From Plenodomus lindquistii (Eukaryota; Ascomycota; Dothideomycetes; Pleosporales; Leptosphaeriaceae): DNA of 64,000 bases. The translations under genes were made by a program, and so were the position numbers. Positions 12,170 through 25,708 of the stretch are shown piece by piece (the first letter of the stretch is position 1; every line of letters starts with the position of its first letter). The notes under the pieces are model-generated. The model saw only the letters and a list, made by a program, of their open reading frames with translations. It was not told the DNA's origin and made no database searches. The stretch lies in NCBI GenBank assembly GCA_025504975.1, contig JANUWI010000006.1:1178001-1242000 (forward strand). Direction: 5' to 3'.

Positions 12170-12987
12170 TGCCTGTTGGCTAAGACTCTTCGAAAAGACT
12201 GGTTCATCACAATATAGATAGCTTCATTTCTTTCTGACGAAAACTTTGCATTAGCGAGCATCCTGGCGTTTTGTTTTTCACGTACAAAGACGGTGCGTGA
12301 GCGGGAGGGTTCCGTTAGGTAGCAACTGCCAGAGGGTGGTTGATGGGAGGATTCTGGGAGGACAGGGCTACGGCGTTGGTTGGGTCTCGGTGTGTCGACA
12401 CGATTGCGATTATGTGTGATGCGAAAAAAGTGGAGGACGATATCCAAGGCCAGAGATAGTTGTTGTGGGCGACCACGTGGTGTTGGGTAGCTTGCTTGCT
12501 TGCCATAGCTTGCGCACTCTGACAGGAGGTAGATAGCAATTCCTCTTATAGGGATAGAATCAATGAAAGGCTAAAGTACCACACCATATCTCAAACTTGT
12601 TGCGACGTTGTGGTGGATCACGTTTATGTCTTTAATTATTTTGTCTGAAGTAAATGTTACAAGCGAATGAACTTACTGTAGTGCAGCCAATCGCCGTGGC
12701 GCAATAGTCTCGAGATCGATAGACGATCTCGGCCAGAACGATGTGGGAAACCGATGACGCGGGCGGTCGCGCGAGGCTTGGGGCTACCTCACGCGCAACG
12801 TGGACAAAAGAGCCCCCCAAAACCTGCCATTGTCTGTCACCTATCTATACTCACTATTGCCGCGCATTCATCCTCAATCCTACGCGACCCGAATAATACA
12901 AACATTTCAACACCTGTCCCAACATACAACACAGCCGCAGGTTGCCGTCCCGCGCTCCGCTGATCATAGTTCCCAGCGACGCTTCCA
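12170..12987. other. Intergenic region, karyopherin to SEC12
   Basis: 818 bp between tandem genes. It holds the 3' flank of the karyopherin gene and the SEC12 promoter. A perfect 10-bp palindrome ACCACGTGGT lies at 12472-12481. Short open frames here look spurious. Confidence 0.5.
12472..12481. promoter_or_regulatory. ACCACGTGGT palindrome upstream of SEC12
   Basis: Perfect 10-bp palindrome centred on CACGTG, about 510 bp before the SEC12 ATG. The identical 10-mer recurs at 27744-27753. It is compatible with a bHLH activator site; function is inferred. Confidence 0.3.
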
Positions 12988-15038
12988 ATGTCGCGCCCTA
13001 CTGTCTCCAAGGCAAAGAGTACGCAACCACCTTGGCTGGGTTGCATGAAAGGACTCGACTGACTTGGACAGCTTCCTATCCCATCTTTGCCGCTAGCTTT
13101 GCAACTTCGCGCCCTGGTGTCCTCGTTGTGGGTGGTGGAGGCGGCGGAGGTCGACATGGTGAGCCCTACACCAATTGCGCAAAGTTTAAGGAGACATATA
13201 CTGACTGCCGTGCCTGATATTAGGAGTCAAGAACCAGATAACTGCCTTCGACTTCTCATCACGAAGCCCTGCCGTCGAGTCTTTCGCCGAGATCGAAGCG
13301 TCAACGGATGATTCGGTCACATGCCTAGCCAATCTTGCGACAAGAGACGGACTCATACTATACGCCGGCATAAACAGTAGTGAGGAGGACAGATTAAAGG
13401 ACACGAATGAACATTTCCGGGCGTTTGAACTGTCGCTTCCAAAGAGTAAGACTACTGGCGAGAAATCAGATGCCACCCTGGGAGTCCTGAGCAAAACCTC
13501 ATTATTCACACCGCCGAAGACTGTCAATGGCAAGAAGGAGGGGTACCAGCGCATAGTGAAGCTATCACCGGCGCAGCGAAGCACGTCCGGGACACCTAAC
13601 AGGCGCATCGGCGCAATTGCATCGAGTCTCGCTGGCGACGAGAATGAGGTTGTCATATTCAGCGCGACGTCGAACAAGCCACAGAAGGAGGACATAATAG
13701 GGCGGATCATACTACACAAAGGCCAGGAAGCAAACGACATCGACATCTTCACACGAGAAGAGGACAAGTTCCGGGTTGCTTACGTGGTGGACCAGGAAGT
13801 CTACGTCCAGGACGTCAATTACGACTTTAGCGCAAGGAAACCAAAGGGCGAGAATCTGCACAAGAAGGTGTATACACTACCAAGTATCGGGTCGGGTCCT
13901 CGGTCAAAATTACGATGTGTACGGTGGTTGTCGCCTTCGCATCTTCTACTGCTTGCGAATAAGCCGAACAGGACGGGCGTCGACCTGCTCGTTCTGCACT
14001 TGTATGAGGAGGGACCTGGAAGTATCATCCTGAGGAAGACATTGCCTAAGCATGTTAAGGCGGCTACCGATCTCGATGTTGCGTTACTCGACAAAGATGC
14101 AGATGGTGCATATCAAATAGCAATTGCTGTGGCGGCAATAGACATCTCGGTGAGCGTGTACACGATGGACTATCATGGACCAGCAAGAGACTCGCTGAGC
14201 TCTTTCCACGCCTTCAACAGCTACGACAACGTAAGTTTCAACTACCATACGTGACAAGCTCGACATTGACATGTTGCAGGTGCACGATGTACAGATTACC
14301 AAGGCCGTCTTCTCTCCCTATCATCCACAAGAACCTATTGCTAAGAGAGTACCGCAATACCTACGGCTAGCAACAACATCACTCGGCAACACGATATCTG
14401 TAGAGACCTTTCCCCTAATACCTCACGAGTCTCGCCATGTACTCCAAACTGCACGGTCAAGAAACCTCTTCACGGCCGCAACGTACCTAGTCATAGCCAT
14501 GGTCGTCGCAGTCTCGGCACTCCTGATACAATCACTCATCGACCCCGAGGGAAGCCTGACTAGAAGTATACTCCCCGCAAGTGTCCAAAAAGCGGCAAGC
14601 CATCACAAAACCTTTGGCGAGACCCTCCGCGACAAGCGACACGAAGCTGCCCTGAACAACGCCAACTCACCCGTCGTAAAGACCACACAACGCATCGCAG
14701 ACCTCCTCCACATCCATCTCCCCCACGTCCTCTCGAACTCTGATTCAGAAGCTCTAGTCCCCTCAACATCAACAAAAGCACTCGTCATCCACCACGATGC
14801 CGAGTCCGACGGTACGCTCAGTACAGAGGTGCACGACGACCACAAGACGGTGCTGGAGAAGCATGCCCAGGCCAAGAAGTGGGATGACCTTAGCAAGGAA
14901 GAGCAAGCACTATGGAAGAAGAAGCTCAGCGATGCAGGCATGTGGACTGTGGGTGAGGGAACCACGATTCTCAAGAGCATTTTCTTTGGGCAGATTGGGG
15001 GGTTAGTGGGGCATGTCGCGCAGGGCGTTATTGGGTAA
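12988..15038 (+). CDS. SEC12: Sec12-type guanine nucleotide exchange factor for Sar1 (ER)
   Basis: Four exons (12988-13018, 13072-13158, 13224-14230, 14280-15038) give 627 aa. After MSRPTVSKAK the spliced protein reads TSYPIFAASF, then a glycine-rich loop GGGGGGGRHG, characteristic of the first blade of the Sec12/PREB beta-propeller. A propeller of about 400 residues follows. One transmembrane segment (LFTAATYLVIAMVVAVSALLIQ) follows SRNLF near residue 440, and a lumenal tail of about 165 residues ends VAQGVIG. Sec12 is a type II ER membrane protein that loads GTP on Sar1 to start COPII coat assembly. The first exon of 31 nt was chosen because it joins in phase to the conserved SYPIFAA strand; the competing frame upstream has no ATG. 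Confidence 0.88.
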
Positions 15039-15537
15039 AGGCAGTTGTAGGGCGAATGTGATGAATTATTGTGATACCTGGGGGTCTATGGCTGGGCTGG
15101 GCTGGGTCGAGCTGGTGATGTGGAGTTGCGGTGGCCGTGTTTAGAGCGCCATGAGTGGATATGTTGTCTTTGGTACGGGTATGTCATTGGAGCGTGGATG
15201 CATATGAGCAATGAAGCCATGTTCTGTTGAAAATTGAAACACACTGCGTTTGACGTAGTACAATCGATCTCTCACCTGGTGACGTTGGATTGGCCGGGAC
15301 TCAGCTCGCTTGCCAAAACTCACTTCCTCATTGGGGTTCTCGGTGAAGGGGTCCAAGCTCGGGCCGTTGTCGAACCTAGCTCGTGACATAGCATGGGTCG
15401 GAACGAGCCCATAACTCTCAACTCTAGAGGCCCAATTCCTACCTGCCCGCCACACCAATTACGGCTCTCTGTCCCTCATATGGATGGGATAGCCCTCTCC
15501 TCCCCAGCTGTCGCGGTCTTCAGGTGAAGCCGTCAAG
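15039..15537. other. Intergenic region, SEC12 to TOR
   Basis: 499 bp between tandem genes, with the SEC12 3' flank (a short ggctg repeat near 15093-15107) and the TOR promoter and leader. The last 60 bp contain two upstream ATGs. I see no TATA box. Confidence 0.5.
15480..15527 (+). promoter_or_regulatory. Upstream ORF in the presumed TOR leader
   Basis: ATG at 15480 opens 15 codons and ends TGA at 15525-15527, only 10 nt before the TOR ATG at 15538. A second, two-codon uORF (ATG GGA TAG) lies at 15484-15492 in another frame. If the transcript starts upstream of 15480, ribosomes must pass or reinitiate after these to make TOR. The transcription start is unknown. Confidence 0.4.
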
Positions 15538-18500
15538 ATGGCGCAGCAGAGTCCCCTGTCTGCGCAACTCGACCGCATAGTCCACGAGCTGCGGTCAAAG
15601 TAAGCCTCACAAATGGCGCTGTGTTGCTGTATATGGGGGGCTAACACGTGCCAGGAACGACGAAACACGACAACGAGCAGCAAACACCCTGCGACAGACC
15701 GTCGAGGCGGCGCATAGAGGTGAGCTCGCACCTGCGAATCGCAACGCATGGCCCCCGCCGGAGGTCTGCGAGTGAGGGAGAGGAAACTAACAGCACCACG
15801 CGCACAGAACTCGCGCCCAATGTCTTCACCAACTTCAACAATGAAGTCTACACCAAGATCTCGGGCCTCATCGTCACGGGCAGCGACTCCAACGAACGCA
15901 TCGGCGGCATCCACGCGCTCAACGCACTCATCGACTTCCGCGGCGACGATGCGGGCCAGAAGACGACGCGCTTCGCCTCGTACCTGCGTGCGGTCATGCG
16001 GGGCCAGGACATCACTGCCATGGTCGTAGCCGCCAAAGCTCTTGGGCGCCTTGCGAAGCCAGGCGGGACACTGACGGCGGAGCTGGTCGAGGCCGAAGTC
16101 AAAGGTGCGCTGGAGTGGCTGCAGCTCGAACGTCTGGAGAATAGACGGTTCGCCGCTGTGCTCATCCTGCGCGAACTCGCAAAGAATTCGCCTACCCTCA
16201 TGTACCAGTGGATCGCGCAGATCTTCGAGGTCATCTGGGTCGCGCTCCGTGATCCTAAGGTGCTCATAAGAGAGTCAGCCGCAGAGGCGATTAGCGCTTG
16301 CTTCGAGATTATATCGCCGCGCGACTCGCAGATGCGACAACTGTGGTTCGGGAAGGTCTACGACGAGATTCAGCGGGGCTTTGCCATCAACACGAACGAA
16401 GCGATTCATGGCTCCCTGCTGACGATGAAGGAGTTGCTGGATAAGAGCACAATGTTTCTGAATGACCAGAAGTATAAGGATACGGTCGAGACGGTGCTCA
16501 AGTACAGGGACCATCGCGATGCTCTCGTCAGGCGCGAGGTAGTCCTCATCATACCCATACTCGCTGGTTATTCCCCGACCGAGTTTGCGACAAAGTACCT
16601 GCATCAGTGCATGCTGCATCTTCAAGGCCTCATACGGAAAGACAGAGACAGAGATAAGGCTTTTGTCGCCATCGGCCGAATCGCAAACGCTGTCGGAGTG
16701 GCCATCTCGCCATACCTTGAGGGCATCCTTGGTTTCATCCAAGAGGGTCTCCTCGCCAAAGCACGGAACAAAACTCTCATAAACGAAGCGCCCATGTTCC
16801 AGTGTCTGAGTATGATTGCCGCAGCTGTCGGGCAGGCTCTCACAAAGTCTGTGGAACGATTACTGGATCCCATCTTCTCGTGCGGATTGAGCGACTCCCT
16901 GTTTCAAGCTCTTGTCGATATGGCGCATTATGTACCGCCGTCCCGACCAATGATTCAGGAAAAGCTGCTCGACTTGCTCAGCCAGATCCTTGCAGGTCGA
17001 CATTTCCTACCCCTCGGCAGCCCCTACCAGGTCTCACAACCACCTCAGATCTGGACACGCGATCACAAGGACCCGCAGACCATTGCCCCAAGAGAGGCTG
17101 AAATTGCCCTCGCTCTTCACACACTCGGTAGCTTCGATTTTACAGGGCATGTGCTGAACGAGTTTGTCCGCGATGTGGCGATTCGGTATGTTGAGGCGGA
17201 CAATCCTGAGATACGGAAACGCGCTGCCTTGACGTGCTGTCAGCTGTTCGTCAAAGATCCAATCGTGCATCAGACGAGCACACATGCGACAAAGGTCGTC
17301 GGTGACATCATCGAGAAGCTGCTAACTGTTGGTGTCGGAGACGTTGATCCTGAGATTCGTTGGGAGGTCCTTATAGCCCTGGACGCTAGGTTCGACAGGC
17401 ATCTTGGAAAAGCTGACAACGTCCGCACCCTGTTCCTGGCACTCAACGACGAGATCTTTGGTATCCGAGAGGCTGCCATGTCTATCATTGGTCGTCTTAC
17501 AGCTGTTAACCCGGCTTATGTCTTCCCTTCGTTACGCAAGGTCCTCTTACAGTTGCTGACCGAAGTCAACTATGCCAACAGCCCACGGAGCAAAGAAGAG
17601 AGCGCCAAGCTTATCAGTAGCCTCGTTGGAGCAGCGGACAGTCTCATCAAGCCGCTTGTCGACCCCATTGTCACTGTGCTTCTTCCAAAGTCAAAAGATC
17701 CAAATCCGGAGGTTGCGTCTACCACACTGAAAGCTATCGGTGATCTTGCTACAGTCGGCGGCGAGGGTATGATCAAATACATTCCTGAGCTTATGCCTGT
17801 TATCCTGGAATTCATGCAGGATCTCACATCAGATGCGAAGCGATTCTCGGCTCTCAAGGCCCTTGGACAGCTCGCAACAAACGCTGGTTATGTCATTGAA
17901 CCATACAGGGAGTACCCGGAGCTCATGAATATCCTCATGAATATTGTCAAGACCGAGCCCGAAGGCGAGCTGAGACGTGAGACTGTTAGGCTTATGGGCA
18001 CATTGGGTGCTTTGGACCCCGACGAGTACCAGAAGATCATGGAGCAGTCACCGGACCGCAACTTGATACTGGAAGCCCAGGCTGTCACTGATGTGTCGCT
18101 TATTATGCAAGGCATCACTCCGTCGAATGAGGAGTATTATCCCACCATCGTTATCAATACGCTGATGGGATTGCTGAAGGACCCTTCACTAATCCAGTTC
18201 CACACAGCCATTGTCGAGGCTGTCATGAACATCTACGCGACAATGGGTCTCAAGTGCGTACCTTTCCTCGCCCAGGTCGTACCTGGTTTCCTGCATGTAA
18301 TCCGCTCTACGCCAGCAGGTCGCTCAGAGGGTTACTTCAATCAGCTTAGCACGCTTGTCCGCATTGTTCGCCAACATATCCGCCCCTACCTACCTACTAT
18401 TCTGGCGACTATCAAGGAATACTGGAGTAGCAGTCCACAATTGCAAGCTACTATCCTTTCGCTAATCGAAGCCATTGCTCGGTCGCTGGAAGGAGAGTTC

Positions 18501-21500
18501 AAAGTGTACCTTGCTGATGTCTTGCCGCTCATGCTCAGCGTACTGGACTCTGATCAGACTAACAAGCGCCTTCCTTCTGAGAGAGTACTCCACGCATTCC
18601 TGATTTTTGGATCTAGCGCTGAGGAGTACATGCATCTGATCATTCCGGTCATGGTCAACATGTTTGACAAGCCTGGACAGCCTGTACCCATTCGCAGGCT
18701 GGCGATAGAGACGCTAGGCCGACTTTCGAAGCAAGTCAACGTTTCCGAGTTTGCGGCGCGAATCGTGCATCCACTTTGCCGAATCTTGTCCGGTAACGAA
18801 CCCAGTCTGAAGCAGACTGCGCTCGAGACGCTCTGCGCGTTGATCTTCCAGCTTGGCCCGGATTACGTTCATTTCGTGCCGACTGTCAATAAGATCTTGA
18901 TTGCTCACAAGGTACCGCATGAGAATTATGGACGTATTGTGTCGAAGTTGCAAAAGGGTGAGCCTTTGCCACAAGATCTGAGTCCTGACGAGCGCTATGG
19001 CGAGGATGATGAAGATCTCAATCCTGCGGAGATTCTCACAAAGAAACTTGCGGTCAACCAGCAGCATTTGAAGCAAGCATGGGAGGCATCGAACAAGACT
19101 ACCAAAGAAGATTGGATCGAGTGGATGCGACGATTCAGTGTTGAGTTGCTTCGAGAGTCACCGCAACAAGCACTTCGCGCTTGCACGCCTTTGGGCAGTG
19201 TATATCAGCCCATTGCTCGAAGCCTCTTCAACTCCGCGTTCGTGTCATGCTGGACAGAGCTCTACGACCAGTACCAAGAAGAGCTCGTTCGCTCCATCGA
19301 GACCGCCCTCACATCCCCCAACATCCCACCCGAGATCCTGCAAGTCTTGCTTAACTTGGCCGAGTTTATGGAGCACGACGACAAGGCACTTCCCATCGAC
19401 GTCCGTATTTTGGGCATGTATGCCGGAAAGTGCCATGCCTTTGCCAAAGCGCTGCACTACAAGGAGCTCGAGTTCAACGCAGAGCAGAATTCTAGCGCTG
19501 TGGAAGCTCTCATCAGCATCAACAACCAGCTCCAACAGACTGACGCGGCATTCGGGATATTGCGCAAAGCGCAGAATTATCAAGACGTCGAGCTGAAGGA
19601 GACGTGGTTTGAGAAGCTGCAGAAGTGGGATGATGCGCTTGCTGCGTATCAGAGGCGCGAGATTGAAGAGCCAGATTCGTTTGATGTGACAATGGGCAAG
19701 ATGAGGTGCTTGCATGCGTTGGGTGAATGGGATTTGCTGTCCAGCCTTAGTAAGGAGAAGTGGGCGAATGCGAGCCAGGAGTATCGGAAGGCGATTGCGC
19801 CTTTGGCTGCGACGGCTGCGTGGGGTCTCGGAAAGTTTGCGGATATGGACAGTTACCTGGCTGTTATGAAGGAGCAGTCACCCGATCGAGCGTTCTTCGC
19901 ATCAATTCTCAACATTCACAACAATCGCTTCGAGATTGCGGTCGAGGAGATCGCCAAGGCTCGAAAGGGTCTGGACACGGAACTCAGCTCCTTGCTTGGA
20001 GAGTCGTACCAGCGCGCCTACCTGCCCATGATTCGTGTTCAGATGTTGGCTGAACTCGAGGAGATCATGCAGTACAAGCAAAACGAAAACAACAAAGACA
20101 AGCAAATCAGTATGCGGAAGACATGGATGAAACGACTGAAAGGACTGCAACCTAATCCGGAAGTCTGGCAGCGTATGATCAAGGTCCGCCAGCTTGTGAT
20201 ATCGCCACACGAAGGCACAGACATGTGGATCAAGTACACCAACCTGTGCCGAAAGAACAATCGCATGAACCTCGCGAACAAGGCACTACAGAAGCTACTG
20301 GACATAGAAGGTTCGGGCGAAAGCAGAGTTGTCGAATATGTCCGCGAGAACGCACACAGGATACCGCATCCGGTCGCGTATGCCACGTACAAGTACATGT
20401 GGGCGGATCAGCACTTCAAGCAGGAAGCTCTGGATAGCATGAAGGACTTTACCGGACGTCTATCAGAAGAACTCACAATGCGGACCAGGGCAGCTGCAAA
20501 TCCAATGATGGCACAAAATGGTATGAACGGCATGTCCAATGGCCAGCACATGTTTACCAACATAAATCCCTTTGCGGCAACCAACGGACACAACGGCGCC
20601 AGCAGTATGAACGGAAGCATGCTTAATGGATCAGCCATTGGCGCTTCTCCCACTGAGCTCGCCGAGTGCCACCGTCTTCTTGCGAAATGCTACCTCAAGC
20701 AGGGTGACTGGCAGCAAGAGCTCCAGGACGGAGAGTGGGAGCACGAGTTTGTACACGAGATACTGTCTGCATATGCGGCTGCCACGCGATACAATCACAA
20801 TTGGTACAAGGCGTGGCATGCGTGGGCGCTGGCGAACTTCGAAGTTATCAACTCGATTACGGCCAAGGCGGATAGGGAGAGTACGGATGTCCCGTCGAAT
20901 ATGGTACATGACCATGTTGTTCCAGCTATCACGGGCTTCTTCAAGTCGATTGCGCTTTCGAGTACCAGCTCGCTGCAGGATACCCTCAGGTTGCTTACAC
21001 TGTGGTTCAGCCATGGTGGGCTGCCAGAGGTCAATCGGACTATCAGTGAGGGGACGAAGTCTGTACCTATTGATACATGGCTGGAAGTCATTCCTCAGCT
21101 GCTGGCTCGTATTAACCAGCCCAACCAGACGGTCCGACAGTCGATCCATCAGCTTCTCACTGAAGTCGGCAAAGCACACCCGCAGGCCCTGGTCTTCCCA
21201 TTGACAGTCTCGATGAAGTCTGATGTCACTAGGCGCTCACGATCCGCTAAGGAGCTCATGGAAGCCATGCGCGAACACTCGCCTAAGCTCGTCGAGCAAG
21301 CTGATCTTGTCAGCCATGAGTTGATCCGTATCGCAGTACTGTGGCATGAACAGTGGCATGAGGGTCTCGAGGAAGCCAGTCGTCTGTACTTTGGCGACCA
21401 CAATATCGACGGTATGTTCGCCACACTCGCACCGCTCCATGCCATGCTCGACAAGGGTCCGGAGACATTGCGCGAGATCTCGTTCATCCAGTCCTTTGGC

Positions 21501-22997
21501 CGCGAACTCCAGGAAGCAAGAGATTGGTGCAATACGTTCCGCACGTCGCAGGAGATTGGTGATCTCAACCAGGCTTGGGATCTCTACTACCAAGTCTTCC
21601 GCAAGATTGCGAGACAGCTACCTTCGCTCATGACATTGGAGCTCCAATACGTCTCGCCCAAACTAAAGGATGCGCACGACCTCGAGCTCGCTGTCCCAGG
21701 AACCTATCAAGTCGGCAAACCGGTCATCCGCATCATCTCTTTCGACCCCGTCTCCACTGTCATCCAATCCAAGCAACGCCCACGAAAACTCGAAATGCGC
21801 GGCAGCGACGGCAAAGCCCATACCCACATTCTCAAAGGCCACGAAGACATCCGCCAAGACGAGCGTGTCATGCAGCTCTTTGGCTTATGCAACACGCTGC
21901 TCTCCAACGATGTCGAGTCGCGTAAACGCCATCTTAATATCCAGCGCTATGCCGCGGTCCCGCTTAGCACACAATCTGGACTGTTGGGCTTCGTGCCTAA
22001 TAGTGACACTCTGCATGTCCTTATTCGCGAGTATAGGGATAGTAGGAAGATTCTGCTCAATATCGAACACAGGATTATGCTGCAGATGGCGCCAGACTAT
22101 GACTGTCTTACCCTCATGCAGAAAGTTGAAGTGTTTGGCTACGCGCTGGACAACACGACAGGTCAGGACTTGTACCGTGTTCTATGGCTGAAGTCGAAGT
22201 CCAGTGAAGCATGGCTCGATCGACGGACGAATTACACGCGTTCCCTTGCCGTCATGTCTATGGTTGGGTATATTCTGGGTCTTGGTGATCGTCACCCGAG
22301 TAACTTGATGCTGGACCGTGTTACTGGCAAGATCATCCACATTGATTTCGGCGACTGCTTCGAGGTGGCTATGCATCGCGAGAAGTACCCTGAACGTGTG
22401 CCGTTCCGCTTGACGCGCATGTTGACGTACGCTATGGAGGTTAGCAATATTGAGGGTAGTTATCGGACTACGTGTGAGCACGTTATGAGGGTGTTGAGGG
22501 GGAATAAGGAGAGTGTTATGGCGGTTTTGGAGGCTGTAAGTTCTTGTCCTCTACCTTGCTTACTCTAACAAACCCACCGGTTTATCCGAGAGAATTGCAC
22601 AAGCAATATACTAACACAAGCATAGTTTATCCACGACCCCCTCCTAACCTGGCGTCTGGGCCACCGCGGCGAATCCCCCCCAGAACCAAATTATCCCTCC
22701 GAACGCCGCCAATCCATCATGGGCTCTGCGTCCGACGCCGCGGAACTGTCTTCTATTGTCGGACGCCCGCGTCACCGTTCCAGTATCGCGCCTGTGCCTA
22801 TGGACGCCGATGCAAAAGAAGTGCAGAATGCAAGGGCGTTGCAGGTACTCAGCAGAGTCAAGGAGAAACTCACGGGTAAAGACTTCAGACCAGGTGAAGA
22901 GCTGGATTGCAATGCGCAGGTTGATCGACTCATCAAGGAGGCGACGAACTTGGAGAACTTGTGTCAGCATTATATTGGATGGTGTAGTTTTTGGTAG
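15538..22997 (+). CDS. TOR: TOR serine/threonine protein kinase (PIKK family)
   Basis: Four exons (15538-15599, 15655-15719, 15808-22535, 22626-22997) give 2,408 aa; the third is a single 6.7-kb exon. In order: about 1,200 residues of HEAT repeats; a FAT domain (about 1,250-1,800); the FRB domain near 1,880-1,980 (LWHEQWHEGLEEASRLYFG, ETLREISFIQSFGREL, WDLYYQVFRKI); and the kinase domain with GHEDIRQDERVMQ (about 2,053), catalytic GLGDRHPSNLMLD (about 2,203) and HIDFGDCF (about 2,220). A FATC tail ends CQHYIGWCSFW, the family signature. The FRB serine whose mutation gives rapamycin resistance in other TORs (the SF of EISFIQ) is kept, so rapamycin sensitivity is expected. TOR acts in TORC1/2 to couple nutrients to growth. 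A uORF precedes the start. This is the only TOR in the window; gene number in the genome is unknown. Confidence 0.97.
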
Positions 22998-23722
22998 GCG
23001 TGCATGGGTGAGGCGTGCATGATGAGGAGGCGGTATACGATCGCTTTCTCTTTTTGATCGGTTATTTATCAGGGTCCAGCATGGTTGGCGTTTGGGAGGT
23101 CCGTGGCTTGATGACGGGGGGATCATATATCAACATGGGCGTTCTTTTGTGGCTTTGCATGCAGCGTCACTCGTCGATGCCTATGGTGTTCTTTAGGGGG
23201 GCTGGACAGCAACTCAGTGTGAGTGTTGCGGTATGTGTCTGTAATGCTGGCTCGATTTAAAACACATCATTCTCGTTGTGTGAAGGCCAGCTCAAACAAA
23301 TGCATCATTCTTGTTGCAAAGTCTCAAACTCAGTTTGCAGTGTGAATAAACAGTAAAGTTAAAACCACCCGAGTCATCGATAACGTTTGTCGACGGCGCC
23401 GGATATCATGCCGATTAGTGCAGCGCTATGTCCAGGGCATTGGGTTGTGATTTGCCCGAGACGTTTGACAGTGACGATCGTTGCGTGGGGCGTGTGCGTG
23501 AGCCCAACGTGTGCGAGGATGATGAAATGGGTGCTACAGTACCTTATCTGTGAACGAATATACAAAACCTGCTTCTTTCAAACCTCGCCATCCCCCCTAT
23601 TTCAAAGTATCTTTTCTTAGAGTTCTGGCTGCGAATTTGCGCGCGTGGACGTTTGCCCCGCATGAACGGTCGACCAATCAGGCGATTCCTAAGTTCAGTG
23701 TGAAGAACAAAAAGTGGACGAC
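22998..23722. other. Intergenic region, TOR to TDT transporter
   Basis: 725 bp holding the TOR 3' flank and the promoter of the transporter. No supported gene; open frames at 23015-23260 and 23387-23620 have no recognisable features. Confidence 0.5.
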
Positions 23723-25589
23723 ATGTTCCGCAGCAAAACGACACTCGATGCGACAACTCGTGACCAACGCATACCCAACATTATCGAGGAAGATGAGGAT
23801 GGAAATATAAGGACTTCGATAGACTCGACGTCTAGCGCGGCAGAACGCTTACAGTGGCGCAATCATGCCGCCGTGTTGACGCCCAGCGCGCAGCTAGAGG
23901 AGCGCGACCCCTTCTCTGATCTCACGTTTAGTAAAACGGAGCAAGACTCGCAGAATGCTCAGGACCACCCGTATGAGAATGACAGACCACAAGAAGCCCA
24001 TCACATAAACACCACATCACACCCTTCCACCTCAGACGAAGAATCCACAATCAACGACGACACAAACAGTACACACCCCCCAACCACCACCACCACCCGG
24101 CGCAAAACCCTCTCCTTCAAACAGCGCATCCGCCACTTCACATGGACCTGGTTCACCCTCACCATGGCCACCGGCGGCATCGCAAACGTGCTCTACACTC
24201 TCCCCCACCCCTACCGCTTCCCCTCCCTCTACGCCCTCGGCTGCACATTCTTCCTGCTCAACATCGTGCTCTTCCTCTTCAACGTGGTGATGATAAGTTG
24301 CCGGTTTTATTTCTACCCGCGCACGTTTCGGGCGAGTTTTTTGCATCCGACAGAGAGTCTGTTTATTCCTGGTGCGACGGTGAGTTTTGGGATTATTTGT
24401 TTGAATGTGAGTCAGTATGGGGTTGGAGTTGCAGGGGTAGGAGGGTGGTTGGAGAGGGTGATGGTGGGGTTGTTTTGGGCGGATTGTGGATTGGCGGTGA
24501 TGGCGAGTTTGGGGGTGTATTTGGTCATGTGAGTGGTTTTGTTTCTTTCTGTTTAGATCATTCTTGTTTTTTTTTGCTTTTCTCCTGTTGGAGTTACTAC
24601 TTCAACACATACATCCACACACACACAGACTCCCCAAATTATAGAGCCCGCAACAACACCACAACACGAACACGAGGCTTTTACTAATTAGACACTACAG
24701 GTGGTCAACCACCACATTCACTATCAACCAAATGACTCCTATCTGGATCTTTCCAGCCTACCCACTCTTAATCATCGGACCACACGCGGGATCACTCGCC
24801 CCAAAAGTCACAAACCCCAACACAGCCCTCTCCATCATTCTCGGGGGTTTCGTAATCCAAGGCATCGGCTTCCTCGTCAGCCTCATGATCTACGCAGCCT
24901 TCATCTACCGCCTCATGACGCAAAAACTGCCCAAAGAATCTCTCCGCCCGGGAATGTTCATCAGCGTTGGTCCCTCTGGCTTCACAATCGCAGCGCTCAT
25001 CAATATGGGCCAGGAACTCCCCAGAATTGTCCCCCCGGATTTCATGGGCCCGGGGAACGGCGAACTCGCAGGCAAAGTTGGCATGATCATGGGGAACTTT
25101 ACGGGATTGTGGCTTTGGGGTTTAGCGCTGTGGTTCTTCTTTGTAAGTGTGGGTGCGCATTGGAGTTGTGCGGCTAGGGGCAAGATGGATTTCGCAATGA
25201 CGTGGTATTCGTTTATTTTTCCGAATACGGCCCTCACGACTGCTACTTTTGCGGTGGCAAAGGCGTTGGATGGGAATAGGCCGATTGCGGTTGTGGGGTG
25301 CGTTATGACGGTTGGCTTGGTGTTGATGTGGTTTTTCGTCGTTGGTATGAATGTTAGGGCTGTGGTTGTGGGGCAGATTCTTTGGCCGGAGAAACAGGAG
25401 GATCGCACGGAGGGCGGGTGGACGCAGCAGAGTGCTGAGGATCAGGGGAGGAAGGGGGGTGAGGGGGGTGAGGGGACGGGTGTGGTTGCGGGGGTGAGGG
25501 ATAGAACGAAGACTCTGGTCCGGACGCTAAGTCGCAAGGGCACAGGGATTGGGGTGAGAGATGGGAGGAGAGAAGGTGTTTTCGTTTGA
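23723..25589 (+). CDS. TDT-family transporter (malic acid / sulfite efflux type)
   Basis: Two exons (23723-24528, 24701-25589) give 564 aa. A polar N-terminal tail of about 135 residues ends in TRRKTLSFKQRIRHF. About ten membrane segments follow, beginning WFTLTMATGGIANVL, the conserved TDT motif, and including MTPIWIFPAYPLLIIGPHAG, GPSGFTIAALINMG and GMIMGNFTGLWLWGLALWFF. The C-terminal tail is basic and glycine-rich. The family (S. pombe Mae1, S. cerevisiae Ssu1, plant SLAC1) moves C4-dicarboxylates, sulfite or anions across the plasma membrane; the substrate cannot be set from sequence alone. The 172-nt intron is longer than most here; joining ATG|TGG across it gives an unbroken membrane segment. 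The gene converges on the DUF1996 gene with 119 bp between stops. Confidence 0.85.
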
Positions 25590-25708
25590 GTTTGATTCGA
25601 GATATTAGTCAGACTTTAACTTTCTTTTTCGAACAAGATATGCATTCTAGTAAGCCACAATTCTATCTCTACTACCAACCTCCACATTCGCCCCTACCTT
25701 ACACCACC

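Noticed and set aside
12942..12987. In-frame extension of SEC12 upstream of the 31-nt exon
   Set aside because: It starts with TTG, not ATG, and reads through the intron; the spliced ATG exon gives the conserved N terminus.
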